DNA from: Caryophanales bacterium UBA4951 | GTDB taxonomy: Bacteria > Bacillota_I > Bacilli_A > RFN20 > CAG-826 | Direction of reading: 5' to 3' | Assembly (NCBI GenBank): GCA_002397465.1 | Contig: DHAP01000035.1 | Span: 1-14,694 of the forward strand | DNA: 14,694 nt | In this document: positions 1-6,741 of the stretch, piece after piece | Layout of the letters: every line of letters begins with the position of its first letter | How positions within the stretch are numbered: position 1 is the stretch's first letter | Notes under the pieces: generated by a model | What the model was told of the DNA's origin: nothing | Database searches by the model: none | The model's input: only the letters and a program-made list of their open reading frames with translations | Position numbers and translations under genes: made by a program

Positions 1-14
1 GCACCTAGGAGTTT

Positions 15-702
15 ATGAATAAAAAACTCTTTGCTACTGCATCTTTGGCATTCGCTTCTTGCGCTGCCATATCACTACTAGGTTTCTCAGGGATCGCCAA
101 CAGCCAGACAAAATTATCTGGAACCAGTGGACTGCAAAGTATCACGTGGAACGGAAACAGCGTTCTCACAAAAAACAGACAATAAGGTTTTTACTAGTTC
201 GGTTTCTGGGGAAACAGACCAGGGGAGCCCATTCTCTTGTCTTTGCCCATCTCTTACTCGCGGCGTTGGCGTTTCCATTTGCCAAGACGGATATCTCGAA
301 CAGGTATCTTATTGCTATGTTAAAGCGACGACAAACGAACAGGGGGGAATCGACACAAGCACTTCTTTTAAGTTTTGGTGGGGCACCGGGTGCTTGCTAG
401 GCGGTGATACGGGCAGCCCTATTCAAACCTTAAAATATGTTACTTTTGATTTCAGCATAGTGTGGGGTAGCGACACAGTCGTTCACCCAGACTTCGACTT
501 TTATTGCGCTTGTTATAACAGCGGCAGCGCTCAATTTGTGAAAACCTCATCAGGAGCCAAAACTGAGATCACTGACAAGTACCGCACTCCGTATTTCTAT
601 GTGTACATCAACTTCTTGCCGGACGAAAGCACTACCTTAGATGTCGAACAATACTACACTTTCAAACTTAAGAGCATGACACTTGGATACGAGTGCGTCT
701 GA
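15..702 (+). pseudogene. Frameshifted gene for a small exported protein, paralogue of the next gene
   Basis: An AGGAG ribosome site (7-11) precedes ATG 15. Translation starts with a Sec-type signal sequence (MNKKLFATASLAFASC...) and reads ITWNGNSVLT before meeting TAA at 183-185, giving only 56 residues. The rest of the protein is in the +1 frame down to TGA 700-702. Removing one A from the A6 run at 170-175 joins the two parts into a 228-residue protein that aligns along its whole length with the gene at 749-1423. Shared stretches include ITW(N/D)G(N/D)S, G(S/N)PFS, CQDGYL and a C-terminal Y-x-C. Function is unknown: no enzyme motif is visible, and the mature part looks beta-rich, small and exported. 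The break could be a true mutation, a phase-variable run, or a sequencing or assembly error. I see no nearby mobile element. Confidence 0.8.
170..175 (+). other. A6 homopolymer at the frameshift point
   Basis: Six consecutive A residues lie where the reading frame of the first gene breaks. Five (or eight) would restore the full paralogue-like frame. In the zero frame the run is phased as A AAA AAC, which resembles a -1 ribosomal slippery heptamer. However, the downstream homologous frame is +1, so a -1 slip would not rescue the protein. Confidence 0.75.
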
Positions 703-748
703 TCGCTGCTCGCTTTTTCCTACCGACCATAAACAAAGAGGAACTTTT

Positions 749-1423
749 ATGAAAAAGAAAATTGCCCTTACTGCATCGCTAGCCTTCGCGGCCTGCACAG
801 CCACGTCGTTACTTGCGTATTCTGGGATCAACGGCGACAACAGGCTGTCCGGCGCGGTTCAATACCAGACGATTACATGGGATGGCGATAGCGGCCTTAC
901 TCTTGAAGAAGGCTCAAACGTCATTTCGGGGACCACGGACCTCGGGAACCCCTTCAGCGTTTACTGCAACAAGAACACCACCGATCAGCCGGTTAAGGTA
1001 TGCCAGGATGGCTATCTATACCAAAGATCGAACAATCGTGTATTGCTCCGCTCAAACAACTCCCACTATGACACTGATTACGACATACCGGTTTGGACAA
1101 ACGGCAAAGATGGTTACTCAAGGTTGACTAACCTCAGCCCTTTTCGCTCATTGAAGCGCGTGAAGATTGACTATTCGCTTACTTGGACCAGCGAAACTGG
1201 AAATCCAACAGTCGATTTCGGTTTTGCCACGCTAGATTCAGATGGGACTGGCGGCGGGAACACAATAATTTCCAAAACAACGCTCGACTGTAATCCGTGG
1301 GCAAACGAATATTATTTTAAATTCGAACCTTCATTCTACAATAACGACAACCTCACATATGATGTGAACCATTATTTCGACTTTAAAATCACAAGCATTA
1401 AATTTGAGTACGTGTGTGCTTGA
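749..1423 (+). CDS. Small exported protein of unknown function, intact paralogue
   Basis: This gene encodes 224 residues. ATG 749 is chosen because AGAGGA (737-742) lies just upstream and the protein then begins with a typical signal sequence: MKKK followed by a hydrophobic stretch to about residue 24. An in-frame ATG at 683 has no such support. A Cys at residue 16 inside the hydrophobic segment resembles a lipobox weakly (FAAC), so a lipoprotein is possible but less likely than a secreted protein. The mature part is rich in Asn, Asp, Ser, Thr and aromatics with alternating polar and hydrophobic residues, suggesting a beta-sandwich, and has a few Cys that could form disulfides. It lies 46 bp after the broken paralogue with no clear promoter between, so the two were probably co-transcribed. 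No family was recognised and no function is proposed. Confidence 0.8.
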   Translation: MKKKIALTASLAFAACTATSLLAYSGINGDNRLSGAVQYQTITWDGDSGLTLEEGSNVISGTTDLGNPFSVYCNKNTTDQPVKVCQDGYLYQRSNNRVLLRSNNSHYDTDYDIPVWTNGKDGYSRLTNLSPFRSLKRVKIDYSLTWTSETGNPTVDFGFATLDSDGTGGGNTIISKTTLDCNPWANEYYFKFEPSFYNNDNLTYDVNHYFDFKITSIKFEYVCA

Positions 1424-1521
1424 TTATTATCTTTGAATTGCCGAATTAATCATCGATGAAACCTAAGCTTGGCTATTTTGTGATTTCATAATGGGAATCG
1501 TTCCGATATCATAAACGCACG

Positions 1522-1582
1522 GAGAACCGTAAAAAGGCAAGAAGGCCCCTAACATCTTGCTCGTCCTCGGTTCTCTTTTTTT
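1522..1582 (+). terminator. Long two-stem intrinsic terminator
   Basis: A perfect 8-bp outer stem (GAGAACCG 1522-1529 with CGGTTCTC 1568-1575) runs directly into seven T residues (1576-1582). Inside the 38-nt loop a second perfect 6-bp stem forms (GCAAGA 1537-1542 with TCTTGC 1555-1560). The T tract exists only on the + strand side, so it ends the tandem exported-protein unit. The nested inner stem is larger than a minimal terminator needs. Confidence 0.8.
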
Positions 1583-1603
1583 GTGTTTTCATGAGGAATT
1601 ACC

Positions 1604-1632
1604 TAGAACAATAGGCTTTACATATTTATAAT
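1604..1632 (+). promoter_or_regulatory. Candidate promoter for the diguanylate cyclase gene
   Basis: A perfect TATAAT lies at 1627-1632, with a weak -35 match (TAGAAC 1604-1609) at 17-bp spacing. A second candidate, TTTACA 1617-1622, has only a poor -10. The 317-bp gap between 1424 and 1740 otherwise holds the terminator and a short GGAA-TCG-TTCC palindrome (1494-1504) of unknown meaning. Confidence 0.4.
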
Positions 1633-1740
1633 TAATAGGTCATAAAGACGCACATCAAACATGCCCTTTATTTCGCCGTTATTGTTCTTAACGATCTTTA
1701 AATGCCTTTGGGCAGCATATCAAAACAAGAAGGGTGTGCC

Positions 1741-2805
1741 ATGGATATACTCGATATCATAATGCCTAACATAGTGACTTTGTTCCTGATCGTCGGCATG
1801 GGCCTTATCATTTTCATGAACAAGAACTTCGACAAAAGGGACAACACCTATTTTTTGGTCTTTATCCTGATCGCCTTGTTGCTTGATATATCCGATATGG
1901 CAGACGCTTATTATTCAAGCTTGCCGAGCCTCAACAACATGAGGTATTTATCATCCGCGGTCGGCTATTGTCTAAGGCCGGCATCCGTGGTCATCGTCAT
2001 CGACATCTTGCTACGTCACAGGAAGTTCAATTACTACATTTGGATCCCGGTTTTTGTTCTTGCGGTTCTTTTAGCCATCAACCCCCTTACCCATTGGGTG
2101 TTTTACTTCACCGATGACAACACCTTCCAACGTGGGGTCTTGGGCTTCTTGCCGCACATCCTAAGCGGAGCCTATGCCATCCTCATGATCTATCTGATGT
2201 TCAAGATGCAGAAGAAGGTCGGGACCGGCGAGATCGTCGTCATCTCTTTCATCATCTTCATCGTCTTAGGGGCCACGCTCATTGAGACGCTCACGGACAG
2301 ACGTTTCATCTTGCCAGGGGCCATGATCGTCTCCTGTGCCGTCTATTACATCTTCCTTTACGTCGAGATATCAAAACGCGATGCCTTAACGGGCGTCTAT
2401 AACCGTTATAGCTTCTACGCCTATAGCAAGTCCCTCACCCATCAGAGTTATTCATTGGTCGCGGTGGACCTCAATGGCTTGAAGAGCATCAACGACACCG
2501 AAGGCCATGAGGAAGGCGACAAGGCCTTATGCTTATTGGCGAACACCATGAGTGACGTCGCCAAGAACGCCTTCAGGATTTTTAGGATGGGCGGCGATGA
2601 GTTCGTGGCCATCGGAAAAGGCTTAGGCGAGAAAGAAGCCATCGCGTACATAGAAAAAGCCAAAGAGGCTTTGAAAGAAACGCCATACATGGCCTCGTTT
2701 GGCTATGCCTCCTCAAAAGAGGGCAAGAGCTTCGATGAGATCGTCAACCAAGCCGACTCCCTCCTCTATCTCGACAAGAAAAACTATCCGGAGATCAATC
2801 GTTGA
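1741..2805 (+). CDS. Membrane-bound diguanylate cyclase (GGDEF domain)
   Basis: The protein has 354 residues. ATG 1741 is preferred because AAGGG (1730-1734) precedes it, whereas the in-frame ATG at 1702 has no ribosome site. Residues 1 to about 205 form roughly seven hydrophobic segments with short loops, a likely membrane sensor of unknown ligand. The cytosolic C-terminal part starts at about 212 with DALTG (214-218) and carries an intact GGDEF motif at 284-288, so synthesis of cyclic di-GMP from two GTP is expected. The position where a product-inhibition RxxD I-site normally lies, just before the GGDEF, reads KNAF, so feedback inhibition by that site is unlikely. No EAL or HD-GYP domain is fused. 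The gene stands alone and converges on the redox operon with only 13 bp between stops and no obvious terminator. Confidence 0.9.
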   Translation: MDILDIIMPNIVTLFLIVGMGLIIFMNKNFDKRDNTYFLVFILIALLLDISDMADAYYSSLPSLNNMRYLSSAVGYCLRPASVVIVIDILLRHRKFNYYIWIPVFVLAVLLAINPLTHWVFYFTDDNTFQRGVLGFLPHILSGAYAILMIYLMFKMQKKVGTGEIVVISFIIFIVLGATLIETLTDRRFILPGAMIVSCAVYYIFLYVEISKRDALTGVYNRYSFYAYSKSLTHQSYSLVAVDLNGLKSINDTEGHEEGDKALCLLANTMSDVAKNAFRIFRMGGDEFVAIGKGLGEKEAIAYIEKAKEALKETPYMASFGYASSKEGKSFDEIVNQADSLLYLDKKNYPEINR

Positions 2806-2818
2806 TAAGCTGACGAAA

Positions 2819-4018
2819 TTAATGCTTGAAGCTTGGGACTTCGAGCTCGATATCCGAAAGAGGGAAGCTTACGCAGGGGTGGATGTAGCCATATATCTTA
2901 TCGGTCATCCTTCTCCCATCGACTTCGCTTGGGATATAGACCTCTCCTTTGATGAGGCGCGAGTGGCACCATCCGCATAAGCCAGAACGGCAATGGGCCG
3001 GCACCATGATGCCCGAAGATTCCATCGCCACGAGAAGCGACTCTTCCGTGTTGCATTTGATGATCTTGGTCACTCCGTCGATATGGACCGTGAGATCGAA
3101 CTCCCCGGCCTTTTTCTCTTTGGGGTAATCGGGGCATTTGTCTGGTGAATGGACTTCGCCAAATAGCTCTTTTCTGATGTCTTTTCTCCGCAAACCCAGC
3201 TTAGGTGTCTCGCCATCGAGGTACTTGTACATGGCCTGAGGCCCGCAGATAAAGAGGGAGTATTCGCCTTCTGGGATGTATTTCTTGATGATCCCGGCGT
3301 TGATGAATCCTGTCTCCATGCCTGGGAGTTTCTCGTCGGAAAGAACGTTAACGAGACGGAACTTCGGAGTCCGTTCCATGATCTCTTTGAACTCTTTCTC
3401 AAAGAGGGCTTCTTTCAGGATTTTTGTGCCATAGATGAGGGTGAGGGAGCAATCCTCGTCCCCATCCGCGATGGCTTTGGCCAATGAATAGAATGGGGTG
3501 ATGCCGCTTCCGCCAGCCACGCCGATGACTTCCTTTTGGTCTCTGATCGGAGAATAAGTAAAGGTCCCTAACGGGGCTGATGTCTTGACGATGTCCCCAA
3601 CTTTCCAGTTGTCGAGGATATAGTTGGAAGATAAGCCTCCGCTGGCTCTTTTGATGCTAAGCGAATAGACGCCCTCAGTCGACTCCTTAGGTGATGAGGA
3701 TAAGGAATAAGGACGGGTTATCTGTAGTCCCTTTACGTCCACCTCGACTGAGAGGTAACTTCCGGCTTTGAAATAGGCGAGTTCCTTCGTCTTCTCGCCA
3801 TCCGGCACCAAAATGTAGGTCTTGGTGTTGGCGTCAAAAGGGATGATCTTTTTGATCTTCAGATACTGGACGCTAGGATGAAGGGCCTTGGCTAATCTAT
3901 TGGCGATATAGGTATCGACGGACGGGGCGTCCTTATTAGACGCCTCTTCGATTTTGGCCTCCCTGTTAGGGACGGTCTTCACGAAGTCCATCTTGTTCAA
4001 TGAACGGATGTTTGGCAT
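2819..4018 (-). CDS. NAD(P)H oxidoreductase with FAD, NAD and C-terminal [2Fe-2S] ferredoxin domains
   Basis: The protein has 399 residues. An N-terminal extension (1 to about 50) is followed by a ferredoxin-reductase FAD domain with RPYS at 102-105. Next comes an NAD(P)-binding domain with GVAGGSGITP at 166-175 and CGPQAM at 258-263. A plant-type [2Fe-2S] domain follows, with ligands C343, C348, C351 and C382 (C-x4-C-x2-C and a distal Cys). This is the layout of electron-transfer reductases that pass NAD(P)H electrons through FAD to an iron-sulfur centre and on to a partner. The start has AGGAGG (4028-4033, minus strand) that overlaps the TAG stop of the upstream gene, implying translational coupling. 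The obvious partner is that upstream FAD enzyme. The final acceptor is unknown. Confidence 0.88.
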   Translation of the reverse strand: MPNIRSLNKMDFVKTVPNREAKIEEASNKDAPSVDTYIANRLAKALHPSVQYLKIKKIIPFDANTKTYILVPDGEKTKELAYFKAGSYLSVEVDVKGLQITRPYSLSSSPKESTEGVYSLSIKRASGGLSSNYILDNWKVGDIVKTSAPLGTFTYSPIRDQKEVIGVAGGSGITPFYSLAKAIADGDEDCSLTLIYGTKILKEALFEKEFKEIMERTPKFRLVNVLSDEKLPGMETGFINAGIIKKYIPEGEYSLFICGPQAMYKYLDGETPKLGLRRKDIRKELFGEVHSPDKCPDYPKEKKAGEFDLTVHIDGVTKIIKCNTEESLLVAMESSGIMVPAHCRSGLCGWCHSRLIKGEVYIPSEVDGRRMTDKIYGYIHPCVSFPLSDIELEVPSFKH

Positions 4019-4031
4019 ATTCCTTTACCTC

Positions 4032-5573
4032 CTATTTCCTTTCTCCGGGCTGGAGTTGTTTGCTCTCGACGCCTTTTAGCTTCTTCACGATTCGGTGCCC
4101 GATGAGGTTGCCAGTGTAATAGGCGACGTTGAAGCCATCGCCCCTCATGTAGTGGCCGCCGCAATAGGAGAGGTTAGGGACGGTGATGTCCTTTCTCTCT
4201 TCGGCGATCCTGGCCATGAGGTTATCCCAACTAGATAACTTGTAGCCGTATATCGTTCCCGTCGGGGTGCCAAGGTATCTTGCCATCGTGACTGGGGTCG
4301 CGATCTCGATCTCCTCGATGTGGGGGATGATGGATATCTTCAAGGTCTCCTCGGCGTCTTTGATGTAACGCATGGCGAGCTCATTCTTCCATTTTTCATA
4401 TTTCTCAGGCGTCATGTCCTTTGGGATGTCCTCACCAAAAACCGGCATCGTGAAGAACAAGGAACAGGTTCCTTCTGGTGTTGCGTCCGGGATGACCTTG
4501 TTGAGGCAATTGACGATGTAGATGTCACGTTTATCGTATTGGGCCCTGGCGCCTCTGCTCCCGGAGATGAAGATGGTGTAGTCATCAAAGCCCAGCTCCT
4601 CCCTTGAGCAATCAAGGCCTAGATATATCGTCGCGGTCGAGATGCCAAAGCTTCTGGCGTTTATGAGCTTCTTGGTTCTTTCTGGGACGTCTTTGGACGG
4701 CGACATATTGGCGACGCGGTTCGGGATGAGGTTGGAGACGATCTCTTTGGCATAGATCTTCTTGTCGTGGTTGATCTCCACCCCGATGGCCTCGCCTTTA
4801 TCGTTATATAAGAAGGAAGTGACTTCGCTGTTATAGAAGATGTCGCCTCCGTTATCGTAGATGACTTTGCATAAGGACAGGGAAAGCTCATGGGAACGGT
4901 ACTTCCCCATCGCGGCCCCGTCCACGATATAAGTGGACATCATATTCCAGTAATGGAAGGCGCTGAGCTCATCGGTCGGCACCCCTAGATAACCCCAGTA
5001 GGTGCACATGATGTCGATGGCCTTGGGCGAGAGCTTCAGGGCTTTGAGAACATCCTCCATGGAATGGGAGGCCATTCTCATGAAGTTGCCGTATTTCATC
5101 GCCATGACGAGAGGGTTTGGCTTGCCCTTCATCTTGGTGATGTATTGTGTGGCTTCCCAGTCATTCTTCTGATATTCGAATAATTTCTTGATGGCTTTCT
5201 TTGAGCCTGGGCAATAACTTTCAAGCGAGTCCATGAAAGGGGTGATTCCGGCTTTCATGGTGACGTCATAGCCATCTTCGCCCTTCACGATGCTGCGGAA
5301 GAGGTTATGTTCATATTGCCATTCGGGTTTGGCGCCTAGCTCTTTGAAGACGTTATAGACGAGGTCTGGCTTCTTTTCGTCCCCGACCATGCAGAGCTCA
5401 TGAAGGGATGGCTCGAATTCGAAGCGCCCCCTCACAAAGCTTGTGGCGCAGCCGCCAGGGAGGTTGTGTTTCTCTAGCAAGAGGGTCTTCAATCCACCCT
5501 TGGCCGTTGTGGCGGCCGCGGCTAAACCTCCGTTTCCGGCTCCGACGACGATAACATCATATGATTCATCCAT
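4032..5573 (-). CDS. FAD-dependent oxidoreductase, phytoene desaturase / retinol saturase-like
   Basis: The protein has 513 residues. An N-terminal Rossmann motif GAGNGG (11-16) with an acidic residue (E34) and LPGG at the next strand is typical of the CrtI/CrtISO/RetSat flavoprotein group. The C-terminal region carries the matching FAD-contact segment CGGHYMRGDGFNVAYYTG, about 30 residues before the end, which differs from the usual carotenoid-desaturase version. Members oxidise, isomerise or saturate carbon-carbon double bonds in hydrophobic substrates. Strong AAGGAGGA lies at about 5580-5587 on the minus strand before ATG 5573. It is first in an operon with an NAD(P)H-dependent [2Fe-2S] reductase, so here it may work in the reducing direction. 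No carotenoid synthesis genes are seen nearby. The substrate cannot be read from sequence; fatty acid, retinoid, carotenoid or sterol-like compounds are all possible. Confidence 0.82.
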   Translation of the reverse strand: MDESYDVIVVGAGNGGLAAAATTAKGGLKTLLLEKHNLPGGCATSFVRGRFEFEPSLHELCMVGDEKKPDLVYNVFKELGAKPEWQYEHNLFRSIVKGEDGYDVTMKAGITPFMDSLESYCPGSKKAIKKLFEYQKNDWEATQYITKMKGKPNPLVMAMKYGNFMRMASHSMEDVLKALKLSPKAIDIMCTYWGYLGVPTDELSAFHYWNMMSTYIVDGAAMGKYRSHELSLSLCKVIYDNGGDIFYNSEVTSFLYNDKGEAIGVEINHDKKIYAKEIVSNLIPNRVANMSPSKDVPERTKKLINARSFGISTATIYLGLDCSREELGFDDYTIFISGSRGARAQYDKRDIYIVNCLNKVIPDATPEGTCSLFFTMPVFGEDIPKDMTPEKYEKWKNELAMRYIKDAEETLKISIIPHIEEIEIATPVTMARYLGTPTGTIYGYKLSSWDNLMARIAEERKDITVPNLSYCGGHYMRGDGFNVAYYTGNLIGHRIVKKLKGVESKQLQPGERK

Positions 5574-5596
5574 GTGAAGTCCTCCTTCTATGTTAT

Positions 5597-5607
5597 TGGC
5601 ATGACCA
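5597..5607. promoter_or_regulatory. Putative GntR/FadR operator, redox-operon side
   Basis: TGGC-ATG-ACCA matches the TGGTNNNACCA palindrome known for several FadR-subfamily GntR regulators with one mismatch. It shares the same central ATG with the second site. It lies just upstream of the ribosome site of the minus-strand flavoenzyme gene and next to its candidate -10. Confidence 0.6.
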
Positions 5608-5612
5608 TCTTT

Positions 5613-5641
5613 AAAGTAGAATGGTTTTTCATAAAAAGCAA
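5613..5641 (-). promoter_or_regulatory. Weak candidate promoter for the redox operon
   Basis: Read on the minus strand, TTGCTT (5641-5636) and TACTTT (5618-5613) are separated by 17 bp. Each box matches consensus at only about half its positions. The position is sensible because the proposed operator begins 5 bp downstream, where bound repressor would block initiation. Confidence 0.3.
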
Positions 5642-5674
5642 ATAGTCATTAGAAACATCCGATTGTTCGCCATG

Positions 5675-5703
5675 TTTACACCCAATCTTAAGAGAGATAT
5701 CAT
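5675..5703 (+). promoter_or_regulatory. Promoter of the GntR regulator gene
   Basis: TTTACA (5675-5680) and TATCAT (5698-5703) are separated by 17 bp, a good sigma-A-type promoter. Transcription would start near 5710, so the operator at 5716-5726 falls just after the start point. That suits autorepression. Confidence 0.6.
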
Positions 5704-5715
5704 TACTTATGCATC

Positions 5716-5726
5716 TGGTATGACCA
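5716..5726. promoter_or_regulatory. Putative GntR/FadR operator, regulator side
   Basis: TGGT-ATG-ACCA is a perfect 4+3+4 palindrome fitting the TGGTNNNACCA consensus described for FadR-subfamily regulators. It lies 16 bp before the regulator ATG and overlaps the early transcribed region. Its core is nearly identical to the site at 5597-5607. Confidence 0.68.
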
Positions 5727-5741
5727 ACTAAGGAGACAACC

Positions 5742-6446
5742 ATGGGATTCAATAAAATTAGCAACGTCTCATTGACTGATTTGTTCGTGGAGCAGATAGA
5801 GAACTTAATCCTCTCTGGGGAACTATCGATCGGAGAAAGGCTTCCCTCAAGCAGGGACCTTACCTCAAAGATGGGCGTCTCAAGGCAAGTGGTAACCGCC
5901 GGCCTTATCAAACTAGAACAGCTTGGCTTCGTCAAAATCAAGGCGAGGGAAGGCGTCTATGTGACCGATTACCGGGAGCAGGGGACGATCGAGACTTTAT
6001 TGGCCATCATGCGTTACCATGGGGGAACGATGAGAGAGGACGAGGTCCGTTCCTTGTTGGAGGTAAGAGGCTCGCTGGAACAGTTATCCTGCAAACTCGC
6101 CATTGCTAATCTGACCGAGAGCAAATACCAAAAGCTCAGGACGGCGTTAGAGAAGATCCATGAGGCACATGACTCCAAAGAAGCCGCGGAAGCCATCTTC
6201 AATTTCCATCATCAGATCGCCGTGATGTCCAACAACGTCTTATTGCCCCTCATGTACTATTCCTTTAAAGAAGAAGCGGAATACCTTTGGGGCTTAAGCT
6301 ACAAGCACTTGGGGATCGATTCCTTGTATCAAGAAAAGAGCAGGCTCCTTGAGGGCATCAGGAAAAGAGACACCGACTCGGTGGAACGACAGGTCAAGGA
6401 GACGATTGACTCCTCGATCAGGGACTTAAAACTCTACTCGAACTAA
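5742..6446 (+). CDS. GntR-family transcriptional regulator, FadR-like subfamily
   Basis: The protein has 234 residues, normal length for the subfamily. Residues 5-75 form the winged helix-turn-helix (LSIGERLPSSRDLTSKMGVS followed by GLIKLEQLGFV), which binds operator DNA as a dimer. The C-terminal part (about 85-230) is all-helical with an FxFHHxIAxxSxN stretch typical of FCD/FadR_C effector-binding domains; the usual metal-binding residues are only partly recognisable. AAGGAG (5730-5735) supports ATG 5742. It is divergent from the redox operon, and two TGGYATGACCA palindromes lie between them, so it most likely controls that operon and itself. The inducer is probably an acid or acyl compound related to the flavoenzyme substrate, which is an inference from the subfamily. 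Confidence 0.88.
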   Translation: MGFNKISNVSLTDLFVEQIENLILSGELSIGERLPSSRDLTSKMGVSRQVVTAGLIKLEQLGFVKIKAREGVYVTDYREQGTIETLLAIMRYHGGTMREDEVRSLLEVRGSLEQLSCKLAIANLTESKYQKLRTALEKIHEAHDSKEAAEAIFNFHHQIAVMSNNVLLPLMYYSFKEEAEYLWGLSYKHLGIDSLYQEKSRLLEGIRKRDTDSVERQVKETIDSSIRDLKLYSN

Positions 6447-6592
6447 AACGAAATAAATGTAATATTTGACGTTAATTGTTACGAGAAATAATACAGTTAC
6501 AATAATTAGATTACGCGCGCGAAAGATTGACAAAACGTCATGATTACGGGGAATTGTAATTACCGATTTATCAATAAGGCTGATAATCGTTT

Positions 6593-6619
6593 TTGCAATA
6601 ATAGTTCTATAAATTGCAA
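6593..6619. repeat. Inverted repeat TTGCAAT-N13-ATTGCAA
   Basis: Perfect 7-bp arms lie at 6593-6599 and 6613-6619 with a 13-bp spacer, giving 20 bp (about two helical turns) between half-site starts. The arrangement and spacer length are repeated at 14488-14514. It could be an operator for a dimeric regulator or an RNA hairpin. Confidence 0.7.
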
Positions 6620-6646
6620 TTTTAATCATTCCAGAAGGGCATAGAC

Positions 6647-6660
6647 TGAAAGCACTTTCA
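6647..6660. promoter_or_regulatory. cre-like palindrome upstream of the surface operon
   Basis: TGAAAGCACTTTCA fits the CcpA/LacI-family cre consensus TGWAANCGNTNWCA except for A in place of the central G. It has perfect 6-bp arms. A related site sits at the same place in the second leader. It points to control by carbon source or by a dedicated LacI-type sugar regulator. Confidence 0.55.
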
Positions 6661-6725
6661 ATATTGGTGGGGCATTAGGGATAGTCTCATTCGAAACGAA
6701 GAGACCCGATGGACTCTGCTCAACC

Positions 6726-6741
6726 TGGAAGCGCTTATAAT
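6726..6741 (+). promoter_or_regulatory. Second cre-like site overlapping a TATAAT box
   Basis: TGGAAGCGCTTATA (6726-6739) matches cre at all but two positions and overlaps a perfect TATAAT (6736-6741). No convincing -35 lies 16-18 bp upstream. A bound LacI/CcpA-type protein here would cover the -10 directly. Confidence 0.4.

Noticed and set aside
170..176. A AAA AAC as a programmed -1 frameshift site
   Set aside because: A -1 shift enters the unrelated frame. The homologous continuation needs a +1 shift, so this does not explain the split.
59..400. 113-codon open frame overlapping the broken gene
   Set aside because: It is the third frame of the same DNA and shows no similarity to the paralogue. 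It has no ribosome site, and its extension past 185 reflects only the lack of stops.
691..718. Weak hairpin with a T5 tract at the end of the first gene
   Set aside because: The arms are only two 3-bp pairs with a bulge, too weak to call a terminator, and the next gene has no obvious promoter of its own.
1522..1582. Riboswitch
   Set aside because: No known aptamer core was recognised, the element follows rather than precedes a gene, and the cyclase start lies more than 150 bp further on with its own TATAAT candidate.
5588..5941. Minus-strand open frame of 117 codons over the divergent promoter region
   Set aside because: It runs antisense through the start of the GntR gene and covers both operators and promoters, and its product resembles nothing.
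6426..6629. Minus-strand open frame of 67 codons rich in Ile and Val
   Set aside because: It is an AT-rich chance frame lying in the conserved leader. The second leader copy does not keep a matching frame, and there is no ribosome site.
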